Shown: positions 50,487 through 59,468 of the stretch, piece after piece | How the letters are laid out: the number at the start of each line of letters is the position of its first letter | Numbering within the stretch: the stretch's first letter is position 1 | Source: Endosaccharibacter trunci | GTDB taxonomy: Bacteria > Pseudomonadota > Alphaproteobacteria > Acetobacterales > Acetobacteraceae | NCBI GenBank assembly: GCA_024515975.1 | Contig: JAMSKV010000016.1 | Coordinates: forward strand, 1-64,000 | DNA length: 64,000 bases | Reading direction: 5' to 3' | Position numbers and translations under genes: made by a program | The notes under the pieces: generated by a model | Told to the model about the DNA's origin: nothing | Seen by the model: the letters and a program-made list of their open reading frames with translations, nothing else | The model's database searches: none

Positions 50487-52844
50487 TCAGAAATGGGTGG
50501 ACAGGGTGACGAAATACATACGCGGCGGGATCGGGAACGTATTGTAGGTTCCGGAAGCAGCGCCGACAACGACCGTGGACACGCCGCGCTGGTTGTTCAG
50601 GTTGGTGATGTTGCCCTGGATGTAGATGTCCTTCAGGTACGCGCTCGCCGGCAGGGGAATGCGGTATCCGGCTTCGAGGTTGAGCATGAAATAGCTCTTC
50701 ACCGAGAGATCGTCGGTGTAGGTGGCATAACGCTTGCCGACGTAATCGCCGCTGAGCTGCGCATCGAATGGACCCGCGTTGAAGGCGATGACGCTCTTGT
50801 TGAGCCAGGCTGGCGTGCCGGGCACGGTCTTTCCGGCGGTGAGAACCGTGCTCGACCCGGACTGATAGTTATCGTTGTAAACCGATTTGTTGTAGGAGAT
50901 CGCGTCGTAGATCGAGAGATGCGGCCCGAAGAGCAGGGTAGCGGCGACGTCGGCGCCATCCGTCGTGACGCTGCCGACATTCTCCAGGATCGCCGCACCG
51001 CCGATAATGGAACTGATCACCGGCGTCGGGCTGATGCTGAGCAGGCGATTCGAGAAATCGACGTGATAATAGCTGGCCTGCCCCTGGATGCCGGTCAGGG
51101 GCCCGAAATGCACGTTACGATGTTCACGCAGGCCGATCTCGTAGGTCCAGGAGGTTTCCGGCTTGCCAGTGCGTTTCAGCAGATCGAATGCGCCCTGGCT
51201 GCCAACGCTGTACGGTGACGCCCCGCCGCCGCCATAGACCTGATACTGGCGCACGTTCTTCTGGATGTTGGCGAAGAGCTGCTCGTGCCGGGTGACATCC
51301 CACACCGCGCCGAAATCCGGCAGGAACGCCATCTCGGTGTCGATATCGCCGACCGGCATGCCGGTGGAACCGACCAGAGAGCCCAGCCTCGGCTGAACCG
51401 GAACCTGTCCGCTCGCATATTGCAGGCTGCTCTTGAAGCCGGCCTGCAATTGCAGCGTCGGCAGGATGCGCCAGTCGTCCTGGATATGCGTCTGCACCAC
51501 CGTATCGGCGACCTGGCTGTAGTACTGCGTGATCAACGAGCCGTCCGGCCGCTGATAGGGCGTGGAGGGATCGTTCACGAATAACGGATACCAGCGGCGG
51601 ATCGCGGACGAGCTGTTGCGCTCGATCCAGAGCCCGGCCTCCAGCGTGTGCCGTCCGAGCGTCCAGTCCAGCGCTCCGATATAGCCGCCGCGGTTGATGA
51701 GGTATTCGGTGGTCCGCGTGGCGTAGCCGGAATCGCCGAAGATCTGCTTCAGGTTCTGGCCGGGAAAATAGACGCTGAACAAAGCCGGCAGTCCGGCGGC
51801 GCTGATCGGGCCGGCGACCACGCCGACGCCATTGTCATGGTGGTAATAGAACTGGTTCGACCACACCAGATTGTCGGTGAAATGGTGATCGAGTTTGGCG
51901 TAGGCCAGCGCGTCCTCGCGCTGCGCATCGCTGTAGTAGTTTCGGTAGTTGGAGCCTGCCGCGCTCGGCGTGGCGCCTGTTGCGCTCAGATAATGCAGGG
52001 CGCTGTTGAAGTCAGGATAGAAGAACGGCCGTGTGTAGGGGGCGCCGGTTTCGCCTGCCACATGGACGGTGGAGTCCTCGTTCGGCTCGGTCTTGGTGGA
52101 ATAGTCGAAATAAAGCGTGAGCTTGTCGCGCGAGTCTTCATGCACGAACTTGCCATTGACCTGATAGCCGCCCTGCTGGCCGTTGAAATCCCAGGCGCGT
52201 GCATCCTGCCGCGCGAAGGCGACATAGGCCGCGTTGCCGTTTCCGAACAGGCCGGTATCGGCCCGAGCGAAGGTGCGATAGGTATCGTAGGAGCCGAAGG
52301 TCTGCGCGACCTGCCCACCGAACGTCTTCTTCGGGTCGGACGTGAAGGTGTCGATGGTTCCGCCGAGATTGCTGGTCGACGCCGTCGCGAGATCGCCCGC
52401 CCCCGACGACAGCGTCACTCGCGCCACGTCCTCGCTGATCACCGCGCGCTGCGGCGAAAGCCCGTTGAAGTTGCCGTAGTTCTGATCGCCAAGCGGCACG
52501 CCGTCGAGCGTATAGCCGAGCTGCTGTGCGTTGAAGCCGTGAATGAACAACGAGATATTCTGCTCGTTGTTTCCCCACGGATCGCTGGTTTCATAAACGA
52601 CGCCCGGAAGGGTCTGCAGAGCCTTCAGTGGATTCGTTCCAGGCAGGATCTTCTGGATTTCGCGGCCGGTCAAAGACACGGTGGAACGGGCGGAATGCCT
52701 GGCGACAACCATCACCGTCTCGTTTTCTTTCGTGGACTTCGTCGGGTCCGACGGTGCCGTTTGCGCTTCTGCCCGTCCTGTCATCAGTAAAAGAGTTACG
52801 ACGGCACAGAGAGCGCTGGAAGACAGCAGGAGGCGGGGCAACAC
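50487..52844 (-). CDS. TonB-dependent receptor upstream of glpQ
   Basis: A 785-residue outer-membrane receptor. A signal peptide (MLPRLLLSSSALCAVVTLLLMTGRAEA) is followed by a TonB-box-like ENETVMVVA. The plug domain includes LKALQTLPGVVYETSDPWG, FIHGFNAQQLGYTLDGVPLGDQNYGNFNG and VTLSSGAGDLATASTSNLGG, and the barrel ends in YFVTLSTHF with a terminal Phe. The GTG start at 52844 has only a weak GGA upstream. It forms a pair with glpQ 12 nt downstream, suggesting uptake of phosphate esters. A Pho-box-like repeat lies 89 nt upstream. Confidence 0.9.
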   Translation of the reverse strand: MLPRLLLSSSALCAVVTLLLMTGRAEAQTAPSDPTKSTKENETVMVVARHSARSTVSLTGREIQKILPGTNPLKALQTLPGVVYETSDPWGNNEQNISLFIHGFNAQQLGYTLDGVPLGDQNYGNFNGLSPQRAVISEDVARVTLSSGAGDLATASTSNLGGTIDTFTSDPKKTFGGQVAQTFGSYDTYRTFARADTGLFGNGNAAYVAFARQDARAWDFNGQQGGYQVNGKFVHEDSRDKLTLYFDYSTKTEPNEDSTVHVAGETGAPYTRPFFYPDFNSALHYLSATGATPSAAGSNYRNYYSDAQREDALAYAKLDHHFTDNLVWSNQFYYHHDNGVGVVAGPISAAGLPALFSVYFPGQNLKQIFGDSGYATRTTEYLINRGGYIGALDWTLGRHTLEAGLWIERNSSSAIRRWYPLFVNDPSTPYQRPDGSLITQYYSQVADTVVQTHIQDDWRILPTLQLQAGFKSSLQYASGQVPVQPRLGSLVGSTGMPVGDIDTEMAFLPDFGAVWDVTRHEQLFANIQKNVRQYQVYGGGGASPYSVGSQGAFDLLKRTGKPETSWTYEIGLREHRNVHFGPLTGIQGQASYYHVDFSNRLLSISPTPVISSIIGGAAILENVGSVTTDGADVAATLLFGPHLSIYDAISYNKSVYNDNYQSGSSTVLTAGKTVPGTPAWLNKSVIAFNAGPFDAQLSGDYVGKRYATYTDDLSVKSYFMLNLEAGYRIPLPASAYLKDIYIQGNITNLNNQRGVSTVVVGAASGTYNTFPIPPRMYFVTLSTHF

Positions 52845-52855
52845 GATGCTTGTAT

Positions 52856-52874
52856 CCTGTCGGTCGATGACAGG
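52856..52874. promoter_or_regulatory. inverted repeat in the receptor leader
   Basis: CCTGTC / GACAGG (52856-52861, 52869-52874) with a 7-nt centre, 12 nt before the GTG start. It could be an operator or a leader hairpin. Confidence 0.35.
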
Positions 52875-52932
52875 CGTGTGAGCTAAAGTCCCGCCGCCGG
52901 ATCGGCAACGCCAAATCGGTTCTGCAATGGAA

Positions 52933-52950
52933 CGGTCATGCGGCCGTCAT
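52933..52950. promoter_or_regulatory. Pho-box-like direct repeat
   Basis: CGGTCAT-GCGG-CCGTCAT, two heptamers each matching 6 of 7 bases of the PhoB half-site CTGTCAT with the canonical 4-nt spacer. The repeat reads on the plus strand, while the gene downstream is on the minus strand, so orientation is unusual. Confidence 0.4.
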
Positions 52951-52972
52951 GAAACTTTCCTATGCTAAGCAC

Positions 52973-54334
52973 TCAACCATTCAGGAGGGATTCGGAAAGT
53001 GCGCTGTGCTGTCGGACAAGATCCGGAAGATCGATACCCTGTAGCATACCGTCCATCACTCTGACGGATCCGTTCACGATACAGCAGGAGACGGCAGCCG
53101 GCGCGCAGAACAGCAGCGCCGCGACGGGATCGTGCAGGGCGCCTGCGAATCCGTGCGCACGCAGATCGAACGAGACCAGATCGGCAGCCATGCCGGGCGC
53201 GATCGCGCCAATATCGTCCCGCCCCAGAACACGCGCGCCGCCGCGCGTCGCCATCTCGAGGGCGGCGCGTGCCGTCATCAGCGGCTCCCCCCCATCATGC
53301 AGCACGCGCTGCAGCAGCATCGCCTGGCGCGCCTCGCCCAGCAGATGTGCGCCGTCGTTGGAGGCCGATCCGTCCACCCCCAGCCCGACCGGAACGCCCG
53401 CCGCCAGCATGCGCCGGATCGGCGCGATGCCGGAGCCGAGACGCATGTTGGAGCAGGGGCAATGCGCGATTCCCGTGCCTGTGGCGGCGAAACGGCCGAT
53501 CCCCGCTTCGTCCAGACGGACGCAGTGCGCATGCCAGACATCCGGACCCAGCCAGCCGAGATCCTCGGCATACTCGGCCGGAGTCCTGCCGAACCGTTCG
53601 CGGCTATAGGCGATATCGGACGCGTCCTCGGCCAGATGGGTGTGCAGGAGGGTGCCGGTGGCGCGGGCGAGCGCGGCCGAATCGCGCATCAGCTCCCGGC
53701 TGACGGAAAACGGCGAGCAGGGCGCGACCGCCACCCGCCGCATGGAAAATCGGGCGGGATCGTGCCAGCGCTCGATCATAAGCTGCGTGTCGCGGAGGAT
53801 TGCATCCTCCGATTCCACCAGCACATCCGGCGGCAGGCCGCCCTGCGATTCGCCGACGCTCATGGCCCCGCGGGCGGCATGGAAACGCAGGCCGATCGCG
53901 TCGGCCGCCTCCATCTGATCGTCGAGGGTGATCCCGTTGGGAAACAGATAAAGATGGTCGCTGCTGGTGGTGCAGCCGGACAGCATCAGCTCGGCCATCG
54001 CCAGCCGGGTGGAGACGCGGATCATCTCCGGGGTGAGGCGGCTCCAGATCGGGTAGAGCGCGCGCAGCCAGCCGAACAGCGACTCGTTCTGTGCCGCCGG
54101 CACCGCGCGCGTGAGGCTCTGGAACATGTGGTGATGGGTGTTCACCAGGCCCGGGAGGAGGATATGGCCGGAAAGGTCGATCACCCGGTCCGCCGGCCCC
54201 TCCGCCCCGGGGCCGATCGCGACGATCCGGTTGCCTTCCACGCGCACCGAGGCGCCGGGCAGCTCGCGCCGCGAGTCGTCCATGGTGAGCAGGAGGTCGG
54301 GGCGTTTCAGCAGCAGGGAGGGCGATGAGTGCAT
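52973..54334 (-). CDS. 8-oxoguanine deaminase (amidohydrolase)
   Basis: Metal-dependent amidohydrolase of 453 residues that probably converts 8-oxoguanine to urate. The metal site THHHMFQ has H67 and H69; later ligands are LLHTHLAED, WHAHCVRLDE and GLGVDGSASND. The blocks GCTTSSDHLYLFPNG, ARGAMSVGES and VAPCSPFSVS are diagnostic of the 8-oxoguanine deaminase/AtzB-TrzN branch rather than guanine deaminase. No signal peptide, so cytoplasmic. It lies upstream of the TonB-receptor-glpQ pair in the same direction, with 128 nt between. Confidence 0.9.
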   Translation of the reverse strand: MHSSPSLLLKRPDLLLTMDDSRRELPGASVRVEGNRIVAIGPGAEGPADRVIDLSGHILLPGLVNTHHHMFQSLTRAVPAAQNESLFGWLRALYPIWSRLTPEMIRVSTRLAMAELMLSGCTTSSDHLYLFPNGITLDDQMEAADAIGLRFHAARGAMSVGESQGGLPPDVLVESEDAILRDTQLMIERWHDPARFSMRRVAVAPCSPFSVSRELMRDSAALARATGTLLHTHLAEDASDIAYSRERFGRTPAEYAEDLGWLGPDVWHAHCVRLDEAGIGRFAATGTGIAHCPCSNMRLGSGIAPIRRMLAAGVPVGLGVDGSASNDGAHLLGEARQAMLLQRVLHDGGEPLMTARAALEMATRGGARVLGRDDIGAIAPGMAADLVSFDLRAHGFAGALHDPVAALLFCAPAAVSCCIVNGSVRVMDGMLQGIDLPDLVRQHSALSESLLNG

Positions 54335-54425
54335 CCCGCAGACTGACCCGGCGCATCGGCGCGACGCAACCCGTGCGTGTTCCGCACGCTGCCATCGCAG
54401 AGTTCAGTCCGTTCGGAGATCATCC

Positions 54426-54563
54426 ATGCTGCAGCGTATCGTCACGATCGTTCTTCTGGCGAGCCTGTCCGCCTGCGCCACCGTCGGCAATCTCGACACC
54501 GCGGCCATGCAGACCACCAACCGCGCGATGGGTGCGCCGGTGAACGGGCCGTCGACGCACTGA
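54426..54563 (+). CDS. Small lipoprotein
   Basis: A 45-residue predicted lipoprotein: MLQRIVTIVLLASLSAC is a signal peptide with the lipobox LSAC, placing the lipidated cysteine at 17. The mature part is about 29 residues (ending VNGPSTH). It is divergent from the deaminase gene and ends seven bases before the convergent nucleotidase gene. Function unknown. Short lipopeptides of this size (entericidin-like or wall-associated) are common; no specific match is claimed. Confidence 0.65.
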   Translation: MLQRIVTIVLLASLSACATVGNLDTAAMQTTNRAMGAPVNGPSTH

Positions 54564-54569
54564 CTGCGA

Positions 54570-56531
54570 TCAGGCGACCGTGAGGGCGTAGCGGACGAAG
54601 CCGCCCTCCCCGTCGCCGAGCCGGCGTATGTCGCCGCGTCCGTCCAGATGATTCGCGGTCTCGGCGTTGCCATTGAAGACCAGCGAGACCGGCTTCGGGA
54701 ACGGCTTGAAATGCCAGATCGGCTCAGGCGTCGGCGACACGCTGTGGGCCTGGGTGACGAAGCGGATCAGAACGTCGCGCGCCAGATCGGGCGCGTTCAG
54801 CACCACGTGGTCACCGCCGGTGCCGGCGAAACCGCCGCCGCCGGCGGCACGATAGTTGTTGGTGACAACGAGGAACTCGTCCTCGGGCTGCACCGGCCGC
54901 CCATCATGCGACAGCGCGGTGATGCGATGCGCGGTGGCTGCGCACAGCTTTCCGTCGCGGTCGAAGCGCGCAGGCTGGGTGAGATCGACCTCGTAGCGCA
55001 GGCCGGCGATGGTATCGAACAGATAGGTCGCCGGCTGCGGCGCCAGCAAAGGCTGCGGCGCATCCTGGGTCGGATCGACCTGGGCGAACAGGTTGACCGA
55101 GCGCTCCAGCCAATCGCGCAGCTCGGCGCCGTTCAGCTTCACCACGCAGACGGTGTTGGCGAACATGTAGAGATTGGCGATATCCTTCATGTCCATCGGA
55201 CCGGCCGGGATATCCACGAAACTGTCGGGCCCGGAGCCGCCGGCCTTGAACGGCGAGGCGGCGGACAGCAGCGGCAGATGCGCATAAGGCGTGCCGGCGA
55301 CCAACGGTGCGGCATACCAGAGCTGGGCCTGATTGATCAGCGACAGCGCCGCATCGTTGCCGATGACGGACAGGAAGGTGTTGATCGGCACAGTCGTGCG
55401 GCCGACCGGCTGATCCATCCAGCGCAGCGTGGCCTCGTGCTCCGGCCGGGCGGCATCCAGGATCGCACGGTCGTCCACCACCAGCGGGATCGCCTGGCGC
55501 CCCTCCCGCCGGTAGATCGGACGCGCCTCCACTTGCGCATCCTCGACCGACCAGCGCCCGGCGCCGTCGCGACGCAGCGACAGGTCCACCACGCCGAGAT
55601 GGCTGCCCCAGAAGCCGGGCATCACCGCCGGCACGCCACCGAGACGGCCGCGCACGACGTCCGCCCCGTCGATCCCGGCATAATCCGGGCCGGGAAACAC
55701 GCGATGCGCATGGCCCGTCAGGATCACGTCGATCCCCGGCACCGTCGCCAGTTGCAGCGCCGCGTTCTCGGCGCCCGCCACAGGCGCGCCGCCGGCAATG
55801 CCGGAATGGCAGAGCGCGATCAGCAGGTCGCAGCTCTTGCGCAGGGCCGGAACCAGGGTGCGCGCCGTCCCGACGATGTCGCCGGCCTGGACCTTGCCCT
55901 GCAGATGGGCGCGATCCCACACCATGATCTGCGGCGTGACCAGGCCGATCAGGCCGATGCGCAGCGTATGCGGCCGCCCCTCGGTGTCCGTGACCTTGCG
56001 CTCGATCACCATGGTGGGCGGCAGCAGCGTGCCACCTCCGGGCAGGGTCACATTGGCGCAGACGAACGGAAACGACGCCGTCTTCATGGCGTTGTGCAGG
56101 AAATCGAGCCCGTAATTGAATTCGTGATTGCCGAGCGTGGCGCCATCATAGCCGAGACGGTTCATGGCGCGGAACATCGGGTGGCCGTCCCGGCCGTTCA
56201 GGTGGCCGGGCAGCGCCATGTAGTCGCCGAGCGGATTGCCCTGGATGATGTCGCCATTGTCGAACAACACGCTGTTCGGCACTTCCCGTCGAGCCTGGGC
56301 GATCAGCGTCGCGACCTTGGCCAGACCGACCGAATTGTCCTGGCGCGCGTTGTAATAGTCGTAGTCGTAGACGAACATATGCAGGTCGGAGGTTTCCAGA
56401 ACGCGCAGGGAAACCGAAACCGCGTCTGCGTTCATGGATGCGTCGTTCGCGCCAGCGGCACGCCCTCCGAGAATGGAAGCGGCAGCCATTCCTGCCCCGC
56501 CGAAAAGCGTCCGACGGTTAAGTTTTGTCAT
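54570..56531 (-). CDS. cpdB: CpdB-like 2',3'-cyclic-nucleotide phosphodiesterase/3'-nucleotidase
   Basis: Periplasmic bifunctional nucleotidase of 653 residues. The Tat signal NRRTLFGGAGMAAASILGG is followed by the metallophosphoesterase motifs TSDLHMFVYDYDYY, FDNGDIIQGNPLGDY, LGNHEFNYGLDF, LCHSG and TGHAHRVFPG. The C-terminal 5'-nucleotidase domain contains MFANTVCVVKLNGAELRDWLE and VTNNYRAAGGGGF, the aromatic substrate clamp. The DYDYY insertion after the first metal motif is typical of CpdB. It stands alone between convergent lipoprotein and upstream gshA, and frees phosphate and nucleosides from extracellular nucleotides. Confidence 0.93.
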   Translation of the reverse strand: MTKLNRRTLFGGAGMAAASILGGRAAGANDASMNADAVSVSLRVLETSDLHMFVYDYDYYNARQDNSVGLAKVATLIAQARREVPNSVLFDNGDIIQGNPLGDYMALPGHLNGRDGHPMFRAMNRLGYDGATLGNHEFNYGLDFLHNAMKTASFPFVCANVTLPGGGTLLPPTMVIERKVTDTEGRPHTLRIGLIGLVTPQIMVWDRAHLQGKVQAGDIVGTARTLVPALRKSCDLLIALCHSGIAGGAPVAGAENAALQLATVPGIDVILTGHAHRVFPGPDYAGIDGADVVRGRLGGVPAVMPGFWGSHLGVVDLSLRRDGAGRWSVEDAQVEARPIYRREGRQAIPLVVDDRAILDAARPEHEATLRWMDQPVGRTTVPINTFLSVIGNDAALSLINQAQLWYAAPLVAGTPYAHLPLLSAASPFKAGGSGPDSFVDIPAGPMDMKDIANLYMFANTVCVVKLNGAELRDWLERSVNLFAQVDPTQDAPQPLLAPQPATYLFDTIAGLRYEVDLTQPARFDRDGKLCAATAHRITALSHDGRPVQPEDEFLVVTNNYRAAGGGGFAGTGGDHVVLNAPDLARDVLIRFVTQAHSVSPTPEPIWHFKPFPKPVSLVFNGNAETANHLDGRGDIRRLGDGEGGFVRYALTVA

Positions 56532-56634
56532 CGAACACCCGGGTCTTGATTGATCACGCCGACGATCGCAAGAAACGTTTCATCGGTAACACAAAATAAA
56601 CGATCTGTTGGGCGTGGCGAACGCACCCGTGCCA

Positions 56635-58032
56635 TCAGATCGCTGCTTCGAGGAAGATCCGGCTGACGTCGCCGTTCCAGGCATCGTGGAAGCGTTCCAG
56701 CCAATGCTGCGCCTGATTGGGCGCGCCGTTCACGATCGGCAGCAACGGATCGAGGTAGGACCGCTCGTCACGGCCCTCGGCGTCCTCCAATGCCCGCGCG
56801 CGCAGACCGTCGGCGGCAAGCGCCACCACGCGTGCGGCGAGATCGCGGGCGACGCCGTTTCCGAACGGCGCATCCAGACCCTGCGCCGGAACCGCCGCAC
56901 GCAAGGCGGCATAGCTTTCCCAGGGCTGTTCATGCACCAGCGCATCGGCAGCGGCGAGCGCGGCATCGTCGTAGAGCAGGCCGGTCCAGAATGCCGATTG
57001 CGCCACCATCATCGGCACCGAGCCGGCATCGGCGCCACGCATCTCGAGAAAGCGCTTGAGGCGCACATCGGTGAACACGGTGGTGAGGTGGTCGTCGAAA
57101 TCGCCCACGGTGGGACGGATGCCGGCCAAAGCCGGGTTGCGGCCCGCCATCCAGTCGCGGAACGAGGCGCCGGCCACGTCGATCAGCTTGCCGTCCCGCG
57201 ACACGAAATACATCGGCACGTCCAGGACCCAGTCCACATAAAGGCCGAAGCCGAAATCGGGCTGGAAGAACAAAGGCGGCATGCCCGAACGCGCATTGTC
57301 CGTATCGGTCCAGACGCGGGCGCGTGTGGACAGCAACCCGTTCGGACGGCCTTCCTCGAACGGCGAATTGGCGAACAGGGCGGTGGCGATCGGCTGCAGC
57401 GCCAGCGACACACGCAGCTTGCGCGCCATGTCGGCCTCCGAGCCGTAATCGAGATTCACCTGCACGGTGCAGGTGCGCAGCATCATATCGAGGCCGAGCG
57501 AGCCGACCTTCGGCATGTAGCGCCGCATGATGCCGTAGCGGCTCTTCGGCATGAACGGCATCTCGGCCCGCGTGGCGGCCGGGTGGAAGCCGAGCGGCGC
57601 GAAGCCGAGCCCGAGTCCGGCCGCGACCGGATGCAGGGCGGCGACATGCGCATCCAGCTCCGCCTTGGTTTCGTGCAGCGATCGCAGCGGACCGCCGGAC
57701 AGCTCGAACTGGCCGGCCGGCTCCAGCGACAGCGAACCGCCCTTGTTCGGGCCCTGGCCTTTGAGGCCGATCAGCGCGCCGTTATCCCGGATCGGTTCCC
57801 AGCCGTCGCGGTCAGCGGCGAACCCTTCCAGCAGCGCCTCGATCCCGTTCGGCGCATAAGGCGGCGGGGCGAAAGCGGAACCATGCGCGCTGCCCGGCAG
57901 GCGAAAGCCGAACTTCTCGTGCTCTGTGCCGATGCGCCACTCCCCGCGCGGCTTCGCGCCCTCGGCCAGATGCGCGGCGAGCTGCTCCGTCGAGCGGATC
58001 GGAGTGTCGTCGACGTCACCAGGGTTCGACAT
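56635..58032 (-). CDS. gshA: Glutamate--cysteine ligase
   Basis: First enzyme of glutathione synthesis, joining L-glutamate and L-cysteine with ATP. The 465-residue protein belongs to the plant/alphaproteobacterial GCS2-type class: WRIGTEHEKFGF (ATP/Glu site), GGSLSLEPAGQFELSGGP, MPKSRYGIMRRYMPKVGSLGLDMMLRTCTVQVNLDY and VFTDVRLKRFLEMRGAD are all present. The start MSNPGDVD at 58032 is chosen; longer readings run into non-conserved sequence. It is 116 nt downstream of rsmE, the usual alphaproteobacterial pair. Confidence 0.95.
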   Translation of the reverse strand: MSNPGDVDDTPIRSTEQLAAHLAEGAKPRGEWRIGTEHEKFGFRLPGSAHGSAFAPPPYAPNGIEALLEGFAADRDGWEPIRDNGALIGLKGQGPNKGGSLSLEPAGQFELSGGPLRSLHETKAELDAHVAALHPVAAGLGLGFAPLGFHPAATRAEMPFMPKSRYGIMRRYMPKVGSLGLDMMLRTCTVQVNLDYGSEADMARKLRVSLALQPIATALFANSPFEEGRPNGLLSTRARVWTDTDNARSGMPPLFFQPDFGFGLYVDWVLDVPMYFVSRDGKLIDVAGASFRDWMAGRNPALAGIRPTVGDFDDHLTTVFTDVRLKRFLEMRGADAGSVPMMVAQSAFWTGLLYDDAALAAADALVHEQPWESYAALRAAVPAQGLDAPFGNGVARDLAARVVALAADGLRARALEDAEGRDERSYLDPLLPIVNGAPNQAQHWLERFHDAWNGDVSRIFLEAAI

Positions 58033-58148
58033 CTGCCCGTCTGCATCCTTGACCGAAAAGAGGCGCAGGCTGGAGGGCCGGCGGCCGGGGAACCCATTCT
58101 CTATGGCGTGGCCGCCGCCTGAGCAAATGTGCCGGCTGCGATCCGGTT

Positions 58149-58877
58149 TCAACCGAGCAGGGCGGACAATCCGGCCAGCGAGGCGGTTTCGGCCCGCAGC
58201 ACCAGCGGACCCAGCCGGACCGGCACCACGAAACCGCAGCGCGCCAGCAGACCGCGCTCGGCCGGCGAGAACCCGCCTTCCGGGCCGACCAGAAGGGCGG
58301 GCTGCACCGCCGGCGGCGCATCCCGGCGCCAGCCGGCAGCGGAACGGCGGGTGTCCTCGCCCTCCGGCGCGCGCTCCAGCGCCGCCAGCAGCGGCACGGC
58401 GTCGTCCCAGCTCCCGAGCAGATCGGGCAGGCGCACCGGCTCCGCGATGCGAGGGACCGACAGGCGCTCGCATTGCTCCGCCGCCTCGGTCGCGATCGCC
58501 CGCCAGCGATCCAGATTGACCCGCGCCGCATTGGTGCGCTCGGTCAGCACCGGACGGATCGAGGCGGCGCCCAGTTCGGTCGCCATCCGCACCACCAGGT
58601 CGGTGGCGTCGCGCTTGATCGGCGCGAACAGCAGGGCCGGGCCGGGTTCCGAGCGCGGCGGACGACGCTGCGCGCCGACCGTCACCTGGCAGCGATCCTT
58701 GCGCAGCGCGGCGATCGTCGCGTCCCATTCCCCGTCACGCTCGTTGAACAGGGTGACGGCATCGCCGGGGCTTCGGCGCAGCACACCGCCCAGGTAATGC
58801 GCCTGCGCCGGATCGAGCGCGATCGTGACGCCTCCCGCCAGCGGTTCGGTGCAATGGAGGCGGGGCTGGTCCTGCAT
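58149..58877 (-). CDS. rsmE: RsmE, 16S rRNA m3U1498 methyltransferase
   Basis: SAM-dependent SPOUT methyltransferase that methylates U1498 of 16S rRNA. The 242-residue protein shows the N-terminal PUA-like region (ALDPAQAHYLGGVLRRSPGD), the ATELGAASIRPVLTERTN segment and the SPOUT knot motifs LLVGPEGGFSPAE and VRLGPLVLRAETA. ATG at 58877 (MQDQPRLHC). It is divergent from a small unknown gene at 58997. Confidence 0.95.
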   Translation of the reverse strand: MQDQPRLHCTEPLAGGVTIALDPAQAHYLGGVLRRSPGDAVTLFNERDGEWDATIAALRKDRCQVTVGAQRRPPRSEPGPALLFAPIKRDATDLVVRMATELGAASIRPVLTERTNAARVNLDRWRAIATEAAEQCERLSVPRIAEPVRLPDLLGSWDDAVPLLAALERAPEGEDTRRSAAGWRRDAPPAVQPALLVGPEGGFSPAERGLLARCGFVVPVRLGPLVLRAETASLAGLSALLG

Positions 58878-58996
58878 GGGCTGGGCTCCGGTGATATCGG
58901 TCGTCGCCGGCTTTGCCGTGGCCGTCGGTGTTTCGGCGGGAAGGACGCTCTCTGTCCAGAGGGAGCCTCGGGGAGGTCCTGGCATGAGGCGAGACC

Positions 58997-59272
58997 ATGC
59001 GCGCGCGCGATCTGCTGCCGGCCCTGTGTGGTCCGTTCCGGGAGACGACCAGCCTGCTCTCCTGGCAGTATCCCGACATCCTGCTCGGCGACGGGAAGGG
59101 TCCGCCCCGGCGCGTGACCGACGACCATCTTCCGGCCCAGGGGCGCTTTTCCGGAGGCGCGCCGTTCACGGTGGAGGTGGCGGGCGGCCGCGAGGGGCGG
59201 ACGCGGTTCCGACCGGAGATACGGGGCGAGCGCGCCAGCTTGTTGCTTTATGGCGCCGCGCGGCGCGGTTGA
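58997..59272 (+). CDS. Small protein of unknown function
   Basis: A 91-residue protein I do not recognise. It begins MRARDLLPALCGPFRETTSLLSWQYPDILLGDG and ends in a short hydrophobic LLLYGAARRG. Third codon positions are nearly all G or C, as in neighbouring real genes, and the frame runs from a clear ATG. It is divergent from rsmE and 196 nt before ubiA. No signal peptide, membrane helix or metal motif. Confidence 0.6.
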   Translation: MRARDLLPALCGPFRETTSLLSWQYPDILLGDGKGPPRRVTDDHLPAQGRFSGGAPFTVEVAGGREGRTRFRPEIRGERASLLLYGAARRG

Positions 59273-59468
59273 CCCGGCTGATCGAGACCATGCTCGCAGC
59301 CCCGGGCACCGCCTCCGCCGGCGGACCGGAATGACCGCCCGGCACAGGAGCGGCACGCCGGAGCGTGCGCCGGCAAACATCCTGTTCCGGCGGCGCTCCG
59401 GACCGGCTGCTTCTGCATGCGGCGGGCTCCGATTGACCGGGATCACGCACCGCCATAGCAGAGAGCGC

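Noticed and set aside
58033-58148. Upstream extension of gshA toward rsmE
   Set aside because: The sequence before MSNPGD is Arg/Gly-rich and unlike the family; the shorter start gives normal length.
59273-59468. Small gene or ubiA extension in the 196-nt gap before ubiA
   Set aside because: The in-frame extension is Arg/Ser/Gly-rich without homology-like pattern; AGAGAG before the ATG at 59469 fits the start.
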